Below the pieces are notes generated by a model that saw only the letters and a program-made list of their open reading frames with translations, did no database searches and was not told where the DNA came from. DNA of 64,000 nucleotides from Anagrus nilaparvatae (taxonomy: Eukaryota > Arthropoda > Insecta > Hymenoptera > Mymaridae). Numbering within the stretch: position 1 is the first letter of the stretch; the number at the start of each line of letters is the position of its first letter. The stretch covers positions 17,796,501 through 17,860,500 of the forward strand of contig JAKSXM010000007.1 in assembly GCA_022575985.1 (NCBI GenBank). The letters are read 5' to 3'. Positions 37,701 through 47,820 of the stretch are shown in pieces. The translations under genes and the position numbers were made by a program.

Positions 37701-39859
37701 TACCAAATCTGCAATACCGTTGTCAAATTCGTGATTTCCTAAGCTCTAAATATAAAATATAAAAATAAGTTTTATATGTTATTAAAAATTTTTTATATTT
37801 AGTAGCTAATGAATAGAAATTAAATACTAATAAATAGCTAATTAATTAGTAGCTAATGACTTATAATTGAATGACTCTGGCCTTTCTGAGGTACGTATAA
37901 ACTATATGAATCTTCTCAAAACTAATTTCCTGGAATATTAAGATCCAGATGTAGGGAGGGCTTCGTGGAACTAATGTTGAAGGTCAGTTGAATGACTCCT
38001 GCCTTTCTAATATAATATTTTCAGATATTTATGACTCACGTCCAGAAAAGTAAAGAATGGTCCAAATTGCACGTAAATTACCTTCCGAGGCGAAGCCGAG
38101 GATGGTAAACTGCGATTTGGGGCATTCTTTATTAATGGATAAGAGCCGTATACAATATTTCTGCGTCTGCGGCGAAAAAACACGTTTTGCCGGACGCGAA
38201 GCGGAAATACGTACTTTCGCACCGCAGTCCAGAAAATGTATTTTACGAAAACAGTTATCAGAAATTTTTATTGGTGGAGTGATTCTTGATGGCATTAAAA
38301 TAGTTAATTATAGCCCGAGAGTTCACGCAAAAAATTGAATTTGCTTGGTCCGTTTCAAGTTTATTTTTTCAGCTTTGTTTAAGTTTGAAAATAATAAAAA
38401 ACATAAGTAAGTATCTAGTGCCTTTTTATTTTTTTTTTACGTTTAAACTAAAGGCCTTTTGTACAAAAAAATTTTTTTGAATTTTTAGTTATTTTTCTTA
38501 ATGCTTTCAACCTTTACCTTTAGCAACATTAATAAATACATCCGACTATCACAATTTTTTAACTCCATCAACCCCCATTTTAAGTTGAAACTGTATAAAT
38601 ACAGTCATACACAAACTAGCTAAGTTTTTCAGTAAAATTTTAAAGGCTCTTCACCCACATCTGGATCTTAATATTCCAGGTAATTAAGATAATTAATTAA
38701 GATTAATTACTTTTGAGAGGAGTTAGAATTGATATATGCATGCATATCAGAAAGGCCGGAGTCATTTTATTTTTGTTGCTAACATTTGGTTTATTATAGA
38801 TTTTTTGTGCCGCTGATCACGAATGCCGGGGTCTTTTCTATGAGAAATGTGCGGAACACTCTTAAATTTGCAAAAAATACCCCTAAAAACGTTTATGGGA
38901 CGAATGTTACGCTTTGAAGTCGCGCTCTTAATTAAAAAATAAAAATATAATGCCTTAGACACAGTCTACAATCATCCGGTAAGCTTGCGGTCCGGTGAAA
39001 GAGGTCCGTAAGGTAATGGCGTCAACCGAAACGACATGATAAATTAAAATAAACATGTATACTTTTTTATGTAAAGTTGGTTCCACTAACTTGTGGACCT
39101 CTTTCACCGTACCCAAGATAATGCTTTCATTATACTTACAGCTGCATCAGGTGATAAAATATTCAATAAATTAGCAACGGCTTTCCATTTGAATTCCTTA
39201 AATATTAATGAACCTTGATAGGTATCACCTGCATTTAGAAAAAAGCTCGGTAAAGTTTTAAAATTACTTCTAGCTTTTCTAACAATCGTTGCTATTCTAG
39301 CAAATCCTCCGTAACATTTTCCACTTTTGGAATCAGTAATCGAACAAGAAGGTGTTGAAAATACATTGGTTTCTTCAAATCTTGAAAATTAACAAATCAA
39401 AGTAAATATTTTACTAACTGAATAAATTTCTGTTACAATATGCTTACATGCATTAAGCAAGTAAAAATTTAGAAAGGATAAAAATAATTCCAAGTACTTT
39501 GTTACGAATATATTAATTTTACTTTTTATCGATCAATTATATTAAACATTCATTTTTGCAAAATAAGGCCTGAAATGGTTTCAGAGATGTCATAAAAAAA
39601 CGTTTTGTTAAAAGAAAAACTTTTTTAAGCACAATGAATAATTGAATAATACAAATTTGAACAATAAAGTAAATTCTAGTCTAGGCTAAAAACGTAGATA
39701 AAATATAATATCAAGTTTATTTTACCTTGAGTGCATATCATTTGTATGAAGAATTTGAATAGTTAAATCTTCTTCCACGTTTACAGGATTCGAAGAAATA
39801 CATTTTAGATAAAAGTATAATAATATCAGTAAAATAAACGAATTCTGGCATTTATTCAT
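31783..39859 (-). CDS. 5'-nucleotidase-like protein, predicted secreted; tandem paralog B, 7 exons
   Basis: Exons: 39859-39726, 39380-39140, 37745-36978, 36910-36803, 36712-36545, 36153-35964, 31874-31783; 566 residues. Intron positions and phases equal those of paralog A; exons 3, 5 and 6 have identical lengths. Signal peptide about 1-23 (hydrophobic ILLILLYFYL). All metal ligands are kept: HTNDMH (D41, H43), GDTYQG, GNHEFD (N129, H130), GHSGF (H229), GGHSHTF (H252). The nucleotide pocket differs: QSGSIR at 401-406 replaces NGGGIR, I429 replaces the stacking Phe, and D520 replaces Asn in NGGDG; R364, R406 and D523 remain. The last exon (LYLSRISPIYTGLENRIRIL) aligns with A's helix and YPEVEGRI, then stops, without a GPI signal. 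Likely an extracellular phosphohydrolase with changed specificity, for example apyrase-like, but the substrate is unknown. Confidence 0.88.
32090..32190. repeat. C-tract interspersed repeat fragment
   Basis: The phrases 'aagtccaaaaactatattgc' and 'ctaagtccttaaaatgagtt' lead into a run of about 15 C and CCTTCCTT. It belongs to the same family as the cluster at 29600-31210. Confidence 0.45.
32557..34380 (+). mobile_element. gag-only non-LTR retrotransposon (half-LINE, HAL1-like) with 12-bp target duplication
   Basis: The 1.82-kb unit is framed by a perfect TTCCGAGGGAGC duplication (32545-32556 and 34381-34392). It has a 5' leader of 212 bp, one intact 457-codon ORF, a 3' UTR of about 220 bp and a poly(A) tail of about 17 ending at 34380. 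No reverse transcriptase or endonuclease ORF is present, and the exact duplications show this is a full insertion unit rather than a later deletion. It sits in the last intron of 5'-nucleotidase B, opposite to that gene. Mobilisation in trans by a full LINE is inferred. Confidence 0.75.
32769..34142 (+). CDS. ORF1/gag-like protein with zinc knuckles, 457 residues
   Basis: Intact single-exon ORF. Residues 1-120 are Lys/Asn/Asp-rich and likely disordered and basic. Residues about 125-285 form a mixed domain (SVFVRKINDKNNKN, then LRNCKINYKEISRI.. and WDVEFDNYQDANE), as in the RNA-binding part of insect LINE ORF1 proteins. Three Cys-rich knuckles follow: CYKCGRFGHLAKKC (canonical CX2CX4HX4C, about 292-305), CLNCGDKKHQLNKDNKC and CINCSQNHHCLNSKC. 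The tail is Ser/Asn-rich with a short Leu/Phe-rich end. Expected role: nucleic-acid packaging in a retrotransposition particle. The lack of any disabling stop suggests recent insertion or selection. A short upstream ORF starts at 32572 in the leader. A domesticated gag gene is the alternative, but the poly(A) tail and duplications favour a young retroposon. Confidence 0.8.
   Translation: MSNEEYHGQDEIVNHVFRMYGHEKCNGTECVKFKKKKGKNKNNNFKKNRVEPMEHEDIKHKRSHDDMEAGSGSEEDSNNKNNRKKPNNVTDKNENAQPNEKSIDKNIKDNKQLNKKRLYSYEKNVHKGPFSVFVRKINDKNNKNTWSDVDVAGILRNCKINYKEISRISKNLWDVEFDNYQDANETIKNGLIKEFGFVAYIPRHKVIQTGVISNVVSWMDLEELVSAVKEDNKDIKIESAFRLKKKDPKTKKWLDTNSFGINFKGSSLPKKVYISNVRIDIKPYVYKVIRCYKCGRFGHLAKKCYVEDKCLNCGDKKHQLNKDNKCDKVSKCINCSQNHHCLNSKCSAFLEAKEINSIMATDNISFVEAQLKINKRKKKSYSEIIKQSHPNQSYNQSMNKTSNSTNTNTNQDSSFNELFAMLPEGSYNREKFVEEIVKVINSFIPAIISQNKGLIQK
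34478..34606. repeat. 129-bp hairpin repeat
   Basis: ATTAATACACGCGAGACAGA at the left pairs with the right end reading inversely ATTAATGCACAAGAGATAGA, and TTATTTATATAGACT pairs with AGTCTATATAAATAA around an 18-bp loop. It is non-coding and probably a small MITE. Confidence 0.6.
34615..34985. repeat. GC-rich palindromic repeat units
   Basis: It contains 'tggccagaaagcacgtattt', 'aaagaatgacccaaatcaca', 'cggaaggtaatttactgcga' and GGGCCATT..TTTATTTTTCTGGCCTAGG, the same family as at 10440-11170 and 38035-38245. It is non-coding. Confidence 0.55.
35020..35590. repeat. C-tract interspersed repeat interrupted by a MITE
   Basis: 'gtttgtgtaaacacaaccaa' then ATGAAACATGTTTACTTACA, followed by 'ctaagtccc'-type phrases and C-runs (about 35191-35200, 35522-35530) and AAACATGTTCCATGTTAATA at the end. 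The middle is split by the element at 35227-35494. Confidence 0.55.
35227..35494. repeat. 268-bp MITE with CACCGAAAAAAAA ends, TA duplication
   Basis: The left CACCGAAAAAAAAAGGTCAC pairs with the right CTCCTTTTTTTTCGGTG; inner blocks CACTTCTG/CAGAAGTG also pair. TA lies on both sides (35225-35226, 35495-35496). The interior is GC-rich and has an 82-codon ORF on the minus strand with no likeness. It is nested inside the C-tract repeat, so it is the younger of the two. Confidence 0.65.
37870..38766. mobile_element. 0.9-kb inverted-repeat element in intron 2 of 5'-nucleotidase B
   Basis: AATGACTCTGGCCTTTCTGA at the left matches the inverse of the right end TCAGAAAGGCCGGAGTCATT. The subterminal CCTGGAATATTAAGATCCAG also pairs with its inverse near 38655-38685. 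A GC-rich palindromic unit (38035-38245) is nested within. It is non-coding. Confidence 0.6.
38035..38245. repeat. GC-rich palindromic repeat unit nested in the 0.9-kb element
   Basis: 'gtccagaaaagtaaagaat' then GGTCCAAATTGCACGTAAAT, CTTCCGAGGCGAAGCCGAGG, GGTAAACTGCGATTTGGGGC and ATTCTTTATT. Three overlapping ORFs here arise from its GC content and are not conserved proteins. It belongs to the same family as the 10440-11170 and 34615-34985 copies. Confidence 0.6.
38993..39109. repeat. 117-bp inverted repeat in intron 2 of 5'-nucleotidase B
   Basis: CGGTGAAAGAGGTCCGTAAG at the left and CTTGTGGACCTCTTTCACCG at the right are inverted copies around an AT-rich loop. It ends just before exon 2. 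Confidence 0.6.
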
Positions 39860-42487
39860 CGTCTAAACTCAAAAATATAAGTTTTGAGATCACAAAAAAT
39901 ATCAAGCACAAATAGTTGATTACACTTGACCAATTAAACCCGAACCTATAGCACTTCTGCTGTTCAATCTACCTAGATAGTTTTGAAAAGAATCGTGAGG
40001 TTCATAATTTTTTCTTTTACAACTATACATAATTTTTTTTTGACTCGTCTGTAAATTAGGAGAAGGGACTAATTAAATATCAAATTAATTATCTTTGTTT
40101 TATAACCATGATAAGTTTTTAATAAAAATTTAATATAAAAAAAAATTTTTTACGTTTATAAACTATAAAATAATAATCTTGTTAAATAAATTGTGTAATA
40201 TTTTAATGTAAAAACGAAATTATTCTTATGATAACAATAAATGATAATTAAAAGAATTTTAATTTATAGTCTAAATTAAAAAGGCTTTTATCATAAATTG
40301 GAGCTAGCAACGAAATCTTTAAATTAAATTATACTATGAGCACATTTGGGTATGTCAAGTAAAAAAAGCTAGTATAATTGGTGTTTAGGATATTTGATAC
40401 CAGAAAGATATCCATCTTCATCCCTTATCTCTTTTTACCTCAATTTTTTAAAATGATTTTGGTTCCTTATAAAATTTTGATGTTTTTGCATATAAGTGCG
40501 TTTTGAGACACTTGCAAGCTAAAAACCGGTTTAAAAAAAATTTGTATGTATGTATGTCTATTCACTAAGCCCTAATTTTTATATCAAAATTTTTGTCACA
40601 TAATCATCTCGAGGTCTTTTTTTGGCATAGAACATGTTCAAAAGGAGAGGTACCCAAAAAAGCCACTTTCAATCAAATGGACTTAGAATATTTTCGATTT
40701 AGGGAATTCTAGGGACCCTAGAATACTTTAAGTTAATGGACTTAAGATAATTTCAATTTAGAGACTTTTATCAATTCCGTTTTCATGACTTATAATAATT
40801 AGGGAGTATGTTATAAGAAGCTATAGAAACTTATAAAAGTTATAAAAATAGAAAAAATATACAAATTTCTGAAATCTCGTTAGTCCCTAAACTCTCTAAA
40901 CTCAAGTTATTCAAAGGGGGAGACTATAGTTCTTCCTTTGGGAAACCAAATTACAATTGCGGCAGGTTAGAGAAACGCAGAGCTAAATGTTATTTAACAG
41001 GTTTTTTAGGTAATATCTTCCAAATAACGCTACAATTTTGCAAGTTGATTAAAAAACACCTCTGGTTGAATAAATTTTTTTGTGTATTAAATATGACATA
41101 GTATGTAAATATGACCTTGTTGTGATAGTCGATAAACCAATTGTTCATTTTTTGACCAAAAAGATCAATTTTTAAATTATTGATAAAGTGGCTAATAAAG
41201 TACATTTTATTGGTCTCAAAAATTTTCTATGAGCTTCCAGTTTCTAAAAATTTATTACTCGTTCTTTTTCTATTATTTGTTTGTCAGATAAGATAATTTT
41301 ACTTCTTAGTTCCAATTAAAGGATTGAAAAAAAAATCAATTTTTATAATTATTTTTAAAATGCAATATTTTGGAACCAATTCAAAGAAAAAAGGCGAGTA
41401 AAGGATATTTCGAGAATTGCCTAGAATCGTCTCGGAATATTTGGAAACTTGAATCTTGTAAAAAATTTTTGAGCCCTATTATAAAACGTATTTATTTTAA
41501 CAATGATCATTTTAGCAGCAATTTAGAGAGTTATTGATAAATTAGTTTATGGAGAAAAGTGACACTTACACCAAACAATGAAATTAGCGAAGTGTTTTGC
41601 AAGTTTACAGCGTTATATGGAAGATTATCTAAAAAATCTTATTTAATAACATTTCTAAGTCCATGAAATTGGAAGAAACGGAGGCTAATGAGGTGTGCCA
41701 GTCAAGACTCAGAACTGCTGTTTAGCAGAATCAGTATCTTTTAGATCAATTTTTTTTTAAGAATAACGAATATAAAGAAAAAATTGAATATTTTTATGTT
41801 AACTTTAAAAATAATTAGATGTTTTTTGTATTGAAAACTTATTCTTTCTGTATTACGAAATTCTATTTGGTGCTGATTCTGCTAAACAGCAGTTCTGAGT
41901 TGACATCGTCGTTAAATCACTCGGCGAAATATCTATAATGATTTTTGCGCTAGCTCCGTGCTTAAAAATGTAAATGAGTGAAACGACAGTCTTGTTTGTG
42001 CGTCTGGTTATAGAATTTTAGGGGTCCAAATGCAAATTTCAGTGCCACAAAAAGTTGTTTAAAAAAATCGATTTCATTTGAAATAAAATTTAATTTTCTT
42101 TGTACTGAATATAAAATTTAATTTTTTTTATATCCAATGTATTAAAAAATTTGATTAGATTATACAATTTGAGGCTATAAGTTCTTGAAAAAAAGATAAT
42201 CTCAATTTTTGAATCAATATTTTTAAGTAAGTTTTAGGATATTTTATGATCATGAATTATTTTTATAAATTTAATTAACAATATTAAGCAGTTTTGTATT
42301 GAAGACAAAGAAAATTTAATTTTCTTTCAGATGAAATTAATTTTTTTATTCAACAACTTCTTATATGCTTCAAAACAATGTCTCAAAATTAAATCTGTTA
42401 TCAGTATATTTGTGGTTCGTGGCCCCTTAACCCAGGTGTTAACGCAATCAACCACCATGGAACCCCCCGCGCACCGCGGTAAAGATA
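39860..42487. other. upstream region of 5'-nucleotidase B, no gene found
   Basis: It should contain the promoter of paralog B. A fragment of the C-tract family lies at about 40640-40930 ('gacttagaatattttcgatt', AGAACATGTTC). A 204-bp MITE is at 41701-41904. The remaining sequence is AT-rich and without recognisable coding text. Confidence 0.5.
41701..41904. repeat. 204-bp MITE with long palindromic termini
   Basis: The left ACTCAGAACTGCTGTTTAGC followed by AGAATCAG is the exact inverse of CTGATTCTGCTAAACAGCAG then TTCTGAGT at the right (28 bp). Each arm also contains an internal GCTGTTTAGC near-palindrome. It is non-coding. Confidence 0.65.
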
Positions 42488-44730
42488 AGATCTGAAGTAA
42501 TCGCAAATTTCAGGTGATTTCTTTAGTTCTCTGGAGATCTCCGGAGATCTTCGGAAATTACTTTTGATCTCTGGAGATTACTGGAAATTAAAATAGATCT
42601 AAAGCGATCTCCAGAGATCACTGAGGTAAAAAAAAAAGTTAGAAAAATTTAGTAAGAATATTTAGAATCATTAAGCAAAGTTGTAAAACGATAAACTTGA
42701 TTGTTTTACCTTATTTTTTGACTTTATTTAAATTTAAAAAATGCTACTATTAGTTATTTTACTAAAACTTGATGCAAAAATCAAAAAGTGCAACAATAAG
42801 TTTACTAATTTTTATAATAAAAATAATTATTGGAATCGTCTCAATAAGAAATACAATTAGGTAAATGAATAAAAAAATTACAATATGGGTCAATATTTGT
42901 GAACTGTATAATTATGACTTTGCATGGTCGGGTCTCGAAATGTACTCCAAAGTAAATTTGGTCGAAAGTATATAAAAAAAAATAGTTTATCCCAATTTTT
43001 ATCCTTTTAGAGCCAATCCTCTATTTTTTACAACGTTTTTTGTTTTTCTCAATTTTTTGAAATTTTTAATTTTTGAGAAATTTGTGTTCATTAATTTTTC
43101 TCGTAAACGCGCACTTTACAGTAAAATTTTTTTTCCTTATAGTACCCCATAGGAAATTTCTCGTAGAATTCGATTCTGAAGTCTAAAATTTTTTTTGAAC
43201 TGCGCTTGCGCGAGAAAATCAACTTTTTTGCTTTGCCTTTTCTAGCTTATATACCTCAGCTGCAGACAGCTCAATTTTCGTCCTGTTGTTCTCAAATTTT
43301 ATATTTTTTCACATTTTTTCAGCGCATATAAAATCATTTTTTTGGGTAAATTTATTTTAAAAGCACTATAAAATTGAAAATCAGCGATTTTAAAAAAATC
43401 ATTTTTCACAAATTTTAAATTTCTCACCAAGTAACTTGACTAAATAAAAATCTGACTGAAAATTCGGATTTAGCGGAAAATTTTACATAAGGATACAAAT
43501 TTTCGTCTTTTTTCATTAAATAGTTTCTAAGATATCCCATTTTAAAGATAAAGATTAAAATTGACTTTTTTTAAAAAACCCTAAAAATGGGACTCTGACT
43601 TTAAATTATCATATCTGCTAAACAAATAATTATAAAAAGACGAGTAAAAATTTTTGTGAAACTTAGGGCTGGTAAAACATTTTTGAGACCTTTAGAACTT
43701 GTTTGTTTTAAAAATTAGAATTTTGGCAGCAATTTCAAAATTGGTCATTTTGGGGTAAGAATAGGCATTTGGCTTATTGTCTATCGCCATGAGAGAATTA
43801 ACAACAAATAATTGCGGTGTACGGTAACTGAATGGTGACACTTATGCCAAAAAAATGAGACCAATTGGAAGTATTTTGGTTGCAACTGGCGAGGTTGCAG
43901 ATGATTTTTTTAATCATAAATTAGTAAATATTTTTTTCATATTTCTTGCAGGCAGTAGAATTGGGAGACTTAAAAATTTATTGTAAACTAGATAATCTGT
44001 ATTATGCATTAGGCGCTTCATCAGCCAGAAAAGTTGCTGCGATTGATAGCAGGCATATTTAAGCCTGAAGTTATAAAAACTAGCACAAGAACTGAGCAGC
44101 CCCCTCGGTATGCAAAGTATGTAGTAGAAGCAAAAACAACTCCCATGTAATTTAGAGTTGAAGAATACTATAATTTTTAAGATTTAGCCAGATTAGTAAA
44201 CAATTATTTATTTTTTTATTTTATAAATATATTATAAAGTACCTATCATGGTAATACTTATTGTTATTATAAAATTAAATTATAATTATTTGTTTATAAA
44301 AATTGTTGACTAATTTAAATATGTCTATTAATATATTGTAATTAAAATTATAAATGATCAAATAACTAATTTTTTTATTCATTTACCTAATTGTATTTCT
44401 TATTGAGACGATTCCAATAATTATTTTTATTATAAAAATTAGTAAACTTATTGCTGCACTTTTTGTAAAATAACTAATAGTAGCATTTTTTAAATTTAAA
44501 TGAAGTCAAAAATAAGGTAAAACAATCAAGTTTATCGTTTTACAACTTTGCTTAATGATTCTAAATATTCTTTCTAAATTTTTCTAACTTTTTTTTTTAC
44601 CTTAGTGATATCTTTGGAGATTACTTTAGATCTATTTTAATCTCCAGTAATTTCCAGAGATCAAAAGTGATTTCCGGAGATCTCTAGAGAACTAAAGAAA
44701 TCACCTGAAATTTGCGATCACTTCAGATCT
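42488..44730. mobile_element. 2.2-kb DNA transposon with about 380-bp terminal inverted repeats
   Basis: The left arm (42488-42880) and right arm (44367-44730) are inverse copies over nearly their full length. Examples are AGATCTGAAGTAATCGCAAA against TTTGCGATCACTTCAGATCT and 'ttggaatcgtctcaataaga' against its inverse. The outer 120 bp are packed with GGAGATC/GATCTCC boxes, including the palindrome AGATCTCCGGAGATCT. The interior shows a possible captured exon (43952-44151) but no transposase. Long repeats with dense subterminal boxes resemble Mutator-like or foldback elements; the family is undetermined. The flanking duplication is not clear. Confidence 0.6.
43952..44151 (+). pseudogene. exon-like coding fragment inside the long-TIR transposon
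   Basis: A good acceptor (pyrimidine tract, then TTCTTGCAG ending at 43951) is followed by 36 open codons (AVELGDLKIYCKLDNLYYAL, then GASSARKVAAIDSRH). After a one-base shift, 30 more open codons follow (FKPEVIKTSTRTEQPPRYAK, then YVVEAKTTPM) to a stop at 44149-44151. The residue mix is protein-like, unlike the AT-rich noise around it. I do not recognise the family. It may be a captured host exon or the wreck of the element's own gene. Confidence 0.35.
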
Positions 44731-47240
44731 CTGGAGATCTCCGGAGATCTAAAAAGATCAGCGGAAATCATAAGAGATATTTCGAAAATTCGTCGGGGCA
44801 GCTCATTTACAATCGTTCGAGCAAAAAATTTTTTTCACTGCAGCCTAATTATAGTTTTAGATTTATATATTTTCAAGTAAATTATAAAAACTTATATTAA
44901 AAGTTTTTATTTTATAACTTTATGCATCAAACCACGAAAAAATGAGCCATCGACTACCGTCGACAGAGAATTAGTGCATATGATGAAATCACCCTTTATG
45001 GGGCTTATAAGTAGATTCTTAAACAAAAATAAAATAAATTTGCAGATGGCATTATTGTTTGAAACATAATCTATTAATATTTCAAGGGACAATCCAATTA
45101 GAACCCAATAAATATATACGCTTACTTGGTTCCAATCAACATTAAACAGTGGCATTAATTGCATTGTAAAAAAATATAATCTGCTTAGGTACATTCAAAT
45201 TAACGACGATACCCCTATTTTTATTCTTCATTGACTTAATTGAAATTCTTTCTGGCACATCTTGGCGTGGACTAAGCTTAAACTAATAGGTGCACATGTT
45301 TTTCTTTCTCTGCTAATGGGCAGAAGAATAGGGGTTGGCTGAAAAGCAAAAAGTTATATAAGTCAACATTTTTCATGACGTTCCATTAATGATTATTGAT
45401 TTTGTCTTATTACAACCAAATTATAACACATAAAATAACTATATAAGTTTGTTTCCTTTTATATAATTATTATGACAGCTGCTTCTAAATCCCGGAGGTG
45501 AGTAACCTCTATAATATGGGTTCATATTTAAGAAGTGTATAAAGTTTAAATTGCCGGATTTTCAAGTCAAATCCAAAATAATTTTGTTCGAAAGTATTCA
45601 TATAAAAAATAACCTTTCCAAATTTTTAGCTTTCTATAGTTCAAATCTAATTTTGGACCACGGATTTCCAGGAAACGCGCTTGAGATAAAAAAAAATAAA
45701 AAATTAAGTATTATATTTAAAAATTAATTAAGTCAAAAATGAAAAAAAAAAACTATCTAGAAATCAAGAAATATTCAAAAGAAAGTACATAACGGTTGTA
45801 AATAAGAAAGGCAAAATATGGAAGGCTAAAAATTTAGCAAAGAAAGTTACATTTGCTAAAAAACTTTTTGTCATATATTTTTGAAGAAAATAAAATACGA
45901 TTTTCTTTTCTTTAGAGCGAAAAAAAATTTATTTGCGGCAAGTGGACTCTCTGTTTGCTGCTAGCTGATTTCTGCTTACGGCTAGTGGAATTTTTCTTCT
46001 TGATTACAAATGACCTTAAAAACGCAAAAAAAATGAAAAAAAAAATTTATTTTTTTCAAGTTGATTTTTTACAGTGTCTTTTTGGAACAAAGTTAGTTTT
46101 TATTTTATATAAACATAATAAGTTATAAATAAAAAGTTTTACAGAAAAAAAAATTATTATTTTTTTTAAAATGTGTATCACTATTAATAAAATTCATTTA
46201 AATTGCACCTATTAATGTATATGATGGTATATTGATAATGAACCTTTTGTCTAGACAGAATTTTAAAGAGTTGTTTATTATCAAATTGAAAGGAAAGGAG
46301 AAAAAAAGGGATCACTATTGTTAGTAACAGTAGTAGAACAATATTAGCAAATATGCAAAAAAAATTTTTCTAAAATTGTATACAATATTGAAGCATTGTT
46401 TCAGTAAAAACGTATTTTAAAGGTAATATTTTGGTAATAATTTTACAACTGACATGTATCAGTTGGGCTAAAATTATCCAATATTGACTATATATTTTAG
46501 ATTTTAATTAATTTTTTGGTAGTTAACAAGTAGAAATAAAAGAAATGCATCTAACATTTAAAATTATTTCATAATAAACCAAAAATTCGTTCTAACCCCC
46601 GCGAATTAATATTGCACACTTTAAAATTTGTTTTACAGAATATTTTTTTTGGCCTGGTGTAACCACAATAAGTACATATGACTTTAAAAAAATAACGTTC
46701 ATGCCAATTAGATACAGTATTCGTGCATGCTAATTTATAATATTTAAGGATTATAAATAAAAAAAATAATGATAATAATACATCTCTTTAAAATTAAAAA
46801 AAAATTGCAAATGTATTGGATAATGCATGTATACGAAAAAGCGGGTGTTAATATAGGTGTTAATAAACGCACACACGTAACATTTCTACAGTACAATAAG
46901 GCAGGAGGGGTGTTTAGTGCAATATAAATGTATATCGAGGACCCATATGGCTTCCAAGTTTAAAATTTGTTGTCCATGTGTTTGAACCGATATAAATGTA
47001 TATTCGTTTACATTCATAATTCGCCTGATGTTGTGTCTTTTCATTTAACGATTATTCAGAGGGGGTTTCCCGTCTGGTATATTTTTAGGGTCGACAGTCG
47101 CGTTTCTGTGCCCCCAGCTGACGGAACGTACAAAAAATATTTGTCAAAAGCGTCTTTATTTAATTTTTAATTTAGATATTAATTTTTTCTTTTTGCAATT
47201 AAATTAATTTTTACGTGCCAATTCTTCATATTTATAAAAA
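44731..47240. other. no recognisable gene; possible 5' exon of the next gene at its end
   Basis: AT-rich sequence without family-like ORFs up to about 46850. From about 46850 to 47130 the GC content rises. A strong donor (AAAAA then GTAAGTAAAA) sits at 47241, so the segment before it may be an untranslated first exon of the gene whose CDS starts at 47821. Confidence 0.4.
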
Positions 47241-47820
47241 GTAAGTAAAAAATTGTACTATTTATAGTTCATTACATTGAGTTTTATTAAATCAATATAT
47301 ATATATTTACTATGTTTTTTTTGATGATGTGGGCTTATGTGAAGTAAATAAAAGTATATATATTTTTTTAATAATTTGTTTAATTATTTTAATTTATTTA
47401 TTTTTTTTACAAAAATTTTTAATTGCAGAAATTTTGCAAAATTTTGCAAAATAATTTACAATTTAAATTTGAATCAATTTGATATTATATAGAGCTGAAA
47501 ATAATTTTTGAAATTTAATTTTCTAGATCAGCAATCTGTGTAATTGAAATTATTGCAAAAACAAAAAATGCTTGCAAGAATTTTAATCAAGCTAGTATTT
47601 TTGGTTTTGTGAAGTTTCGAAAAACTTTTTTTTTTAAACTTTTTCTAAGGGTTGTAATTTTTTCCAAATTATTGAATTTTATTAAAAATTTTTTGAGAAT
47701 ATTCAAAATATCGCAATTTTTTCGTGATATGCTCATTCTTAATTTGATAATGCACCAATATATTTTTAATTAAAAACGTTAAACTAATCAAAAAATTTCG
47801 TATTTTCATAGCTCAAAAAC

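Noticed and set aside
38007..38338. Three overlapping ORFs (two minus, one plus)
   Set aside because: They fall in the GC-rich palindromic repeat and follow its symmetry; not conserved proteins.
46967..47170. 67-codon ORF in the GC-richer patch before the small gene
   Set aside because: It does not join in frame to the next exon and has no likeness; more likely untranslated leader or spacer.
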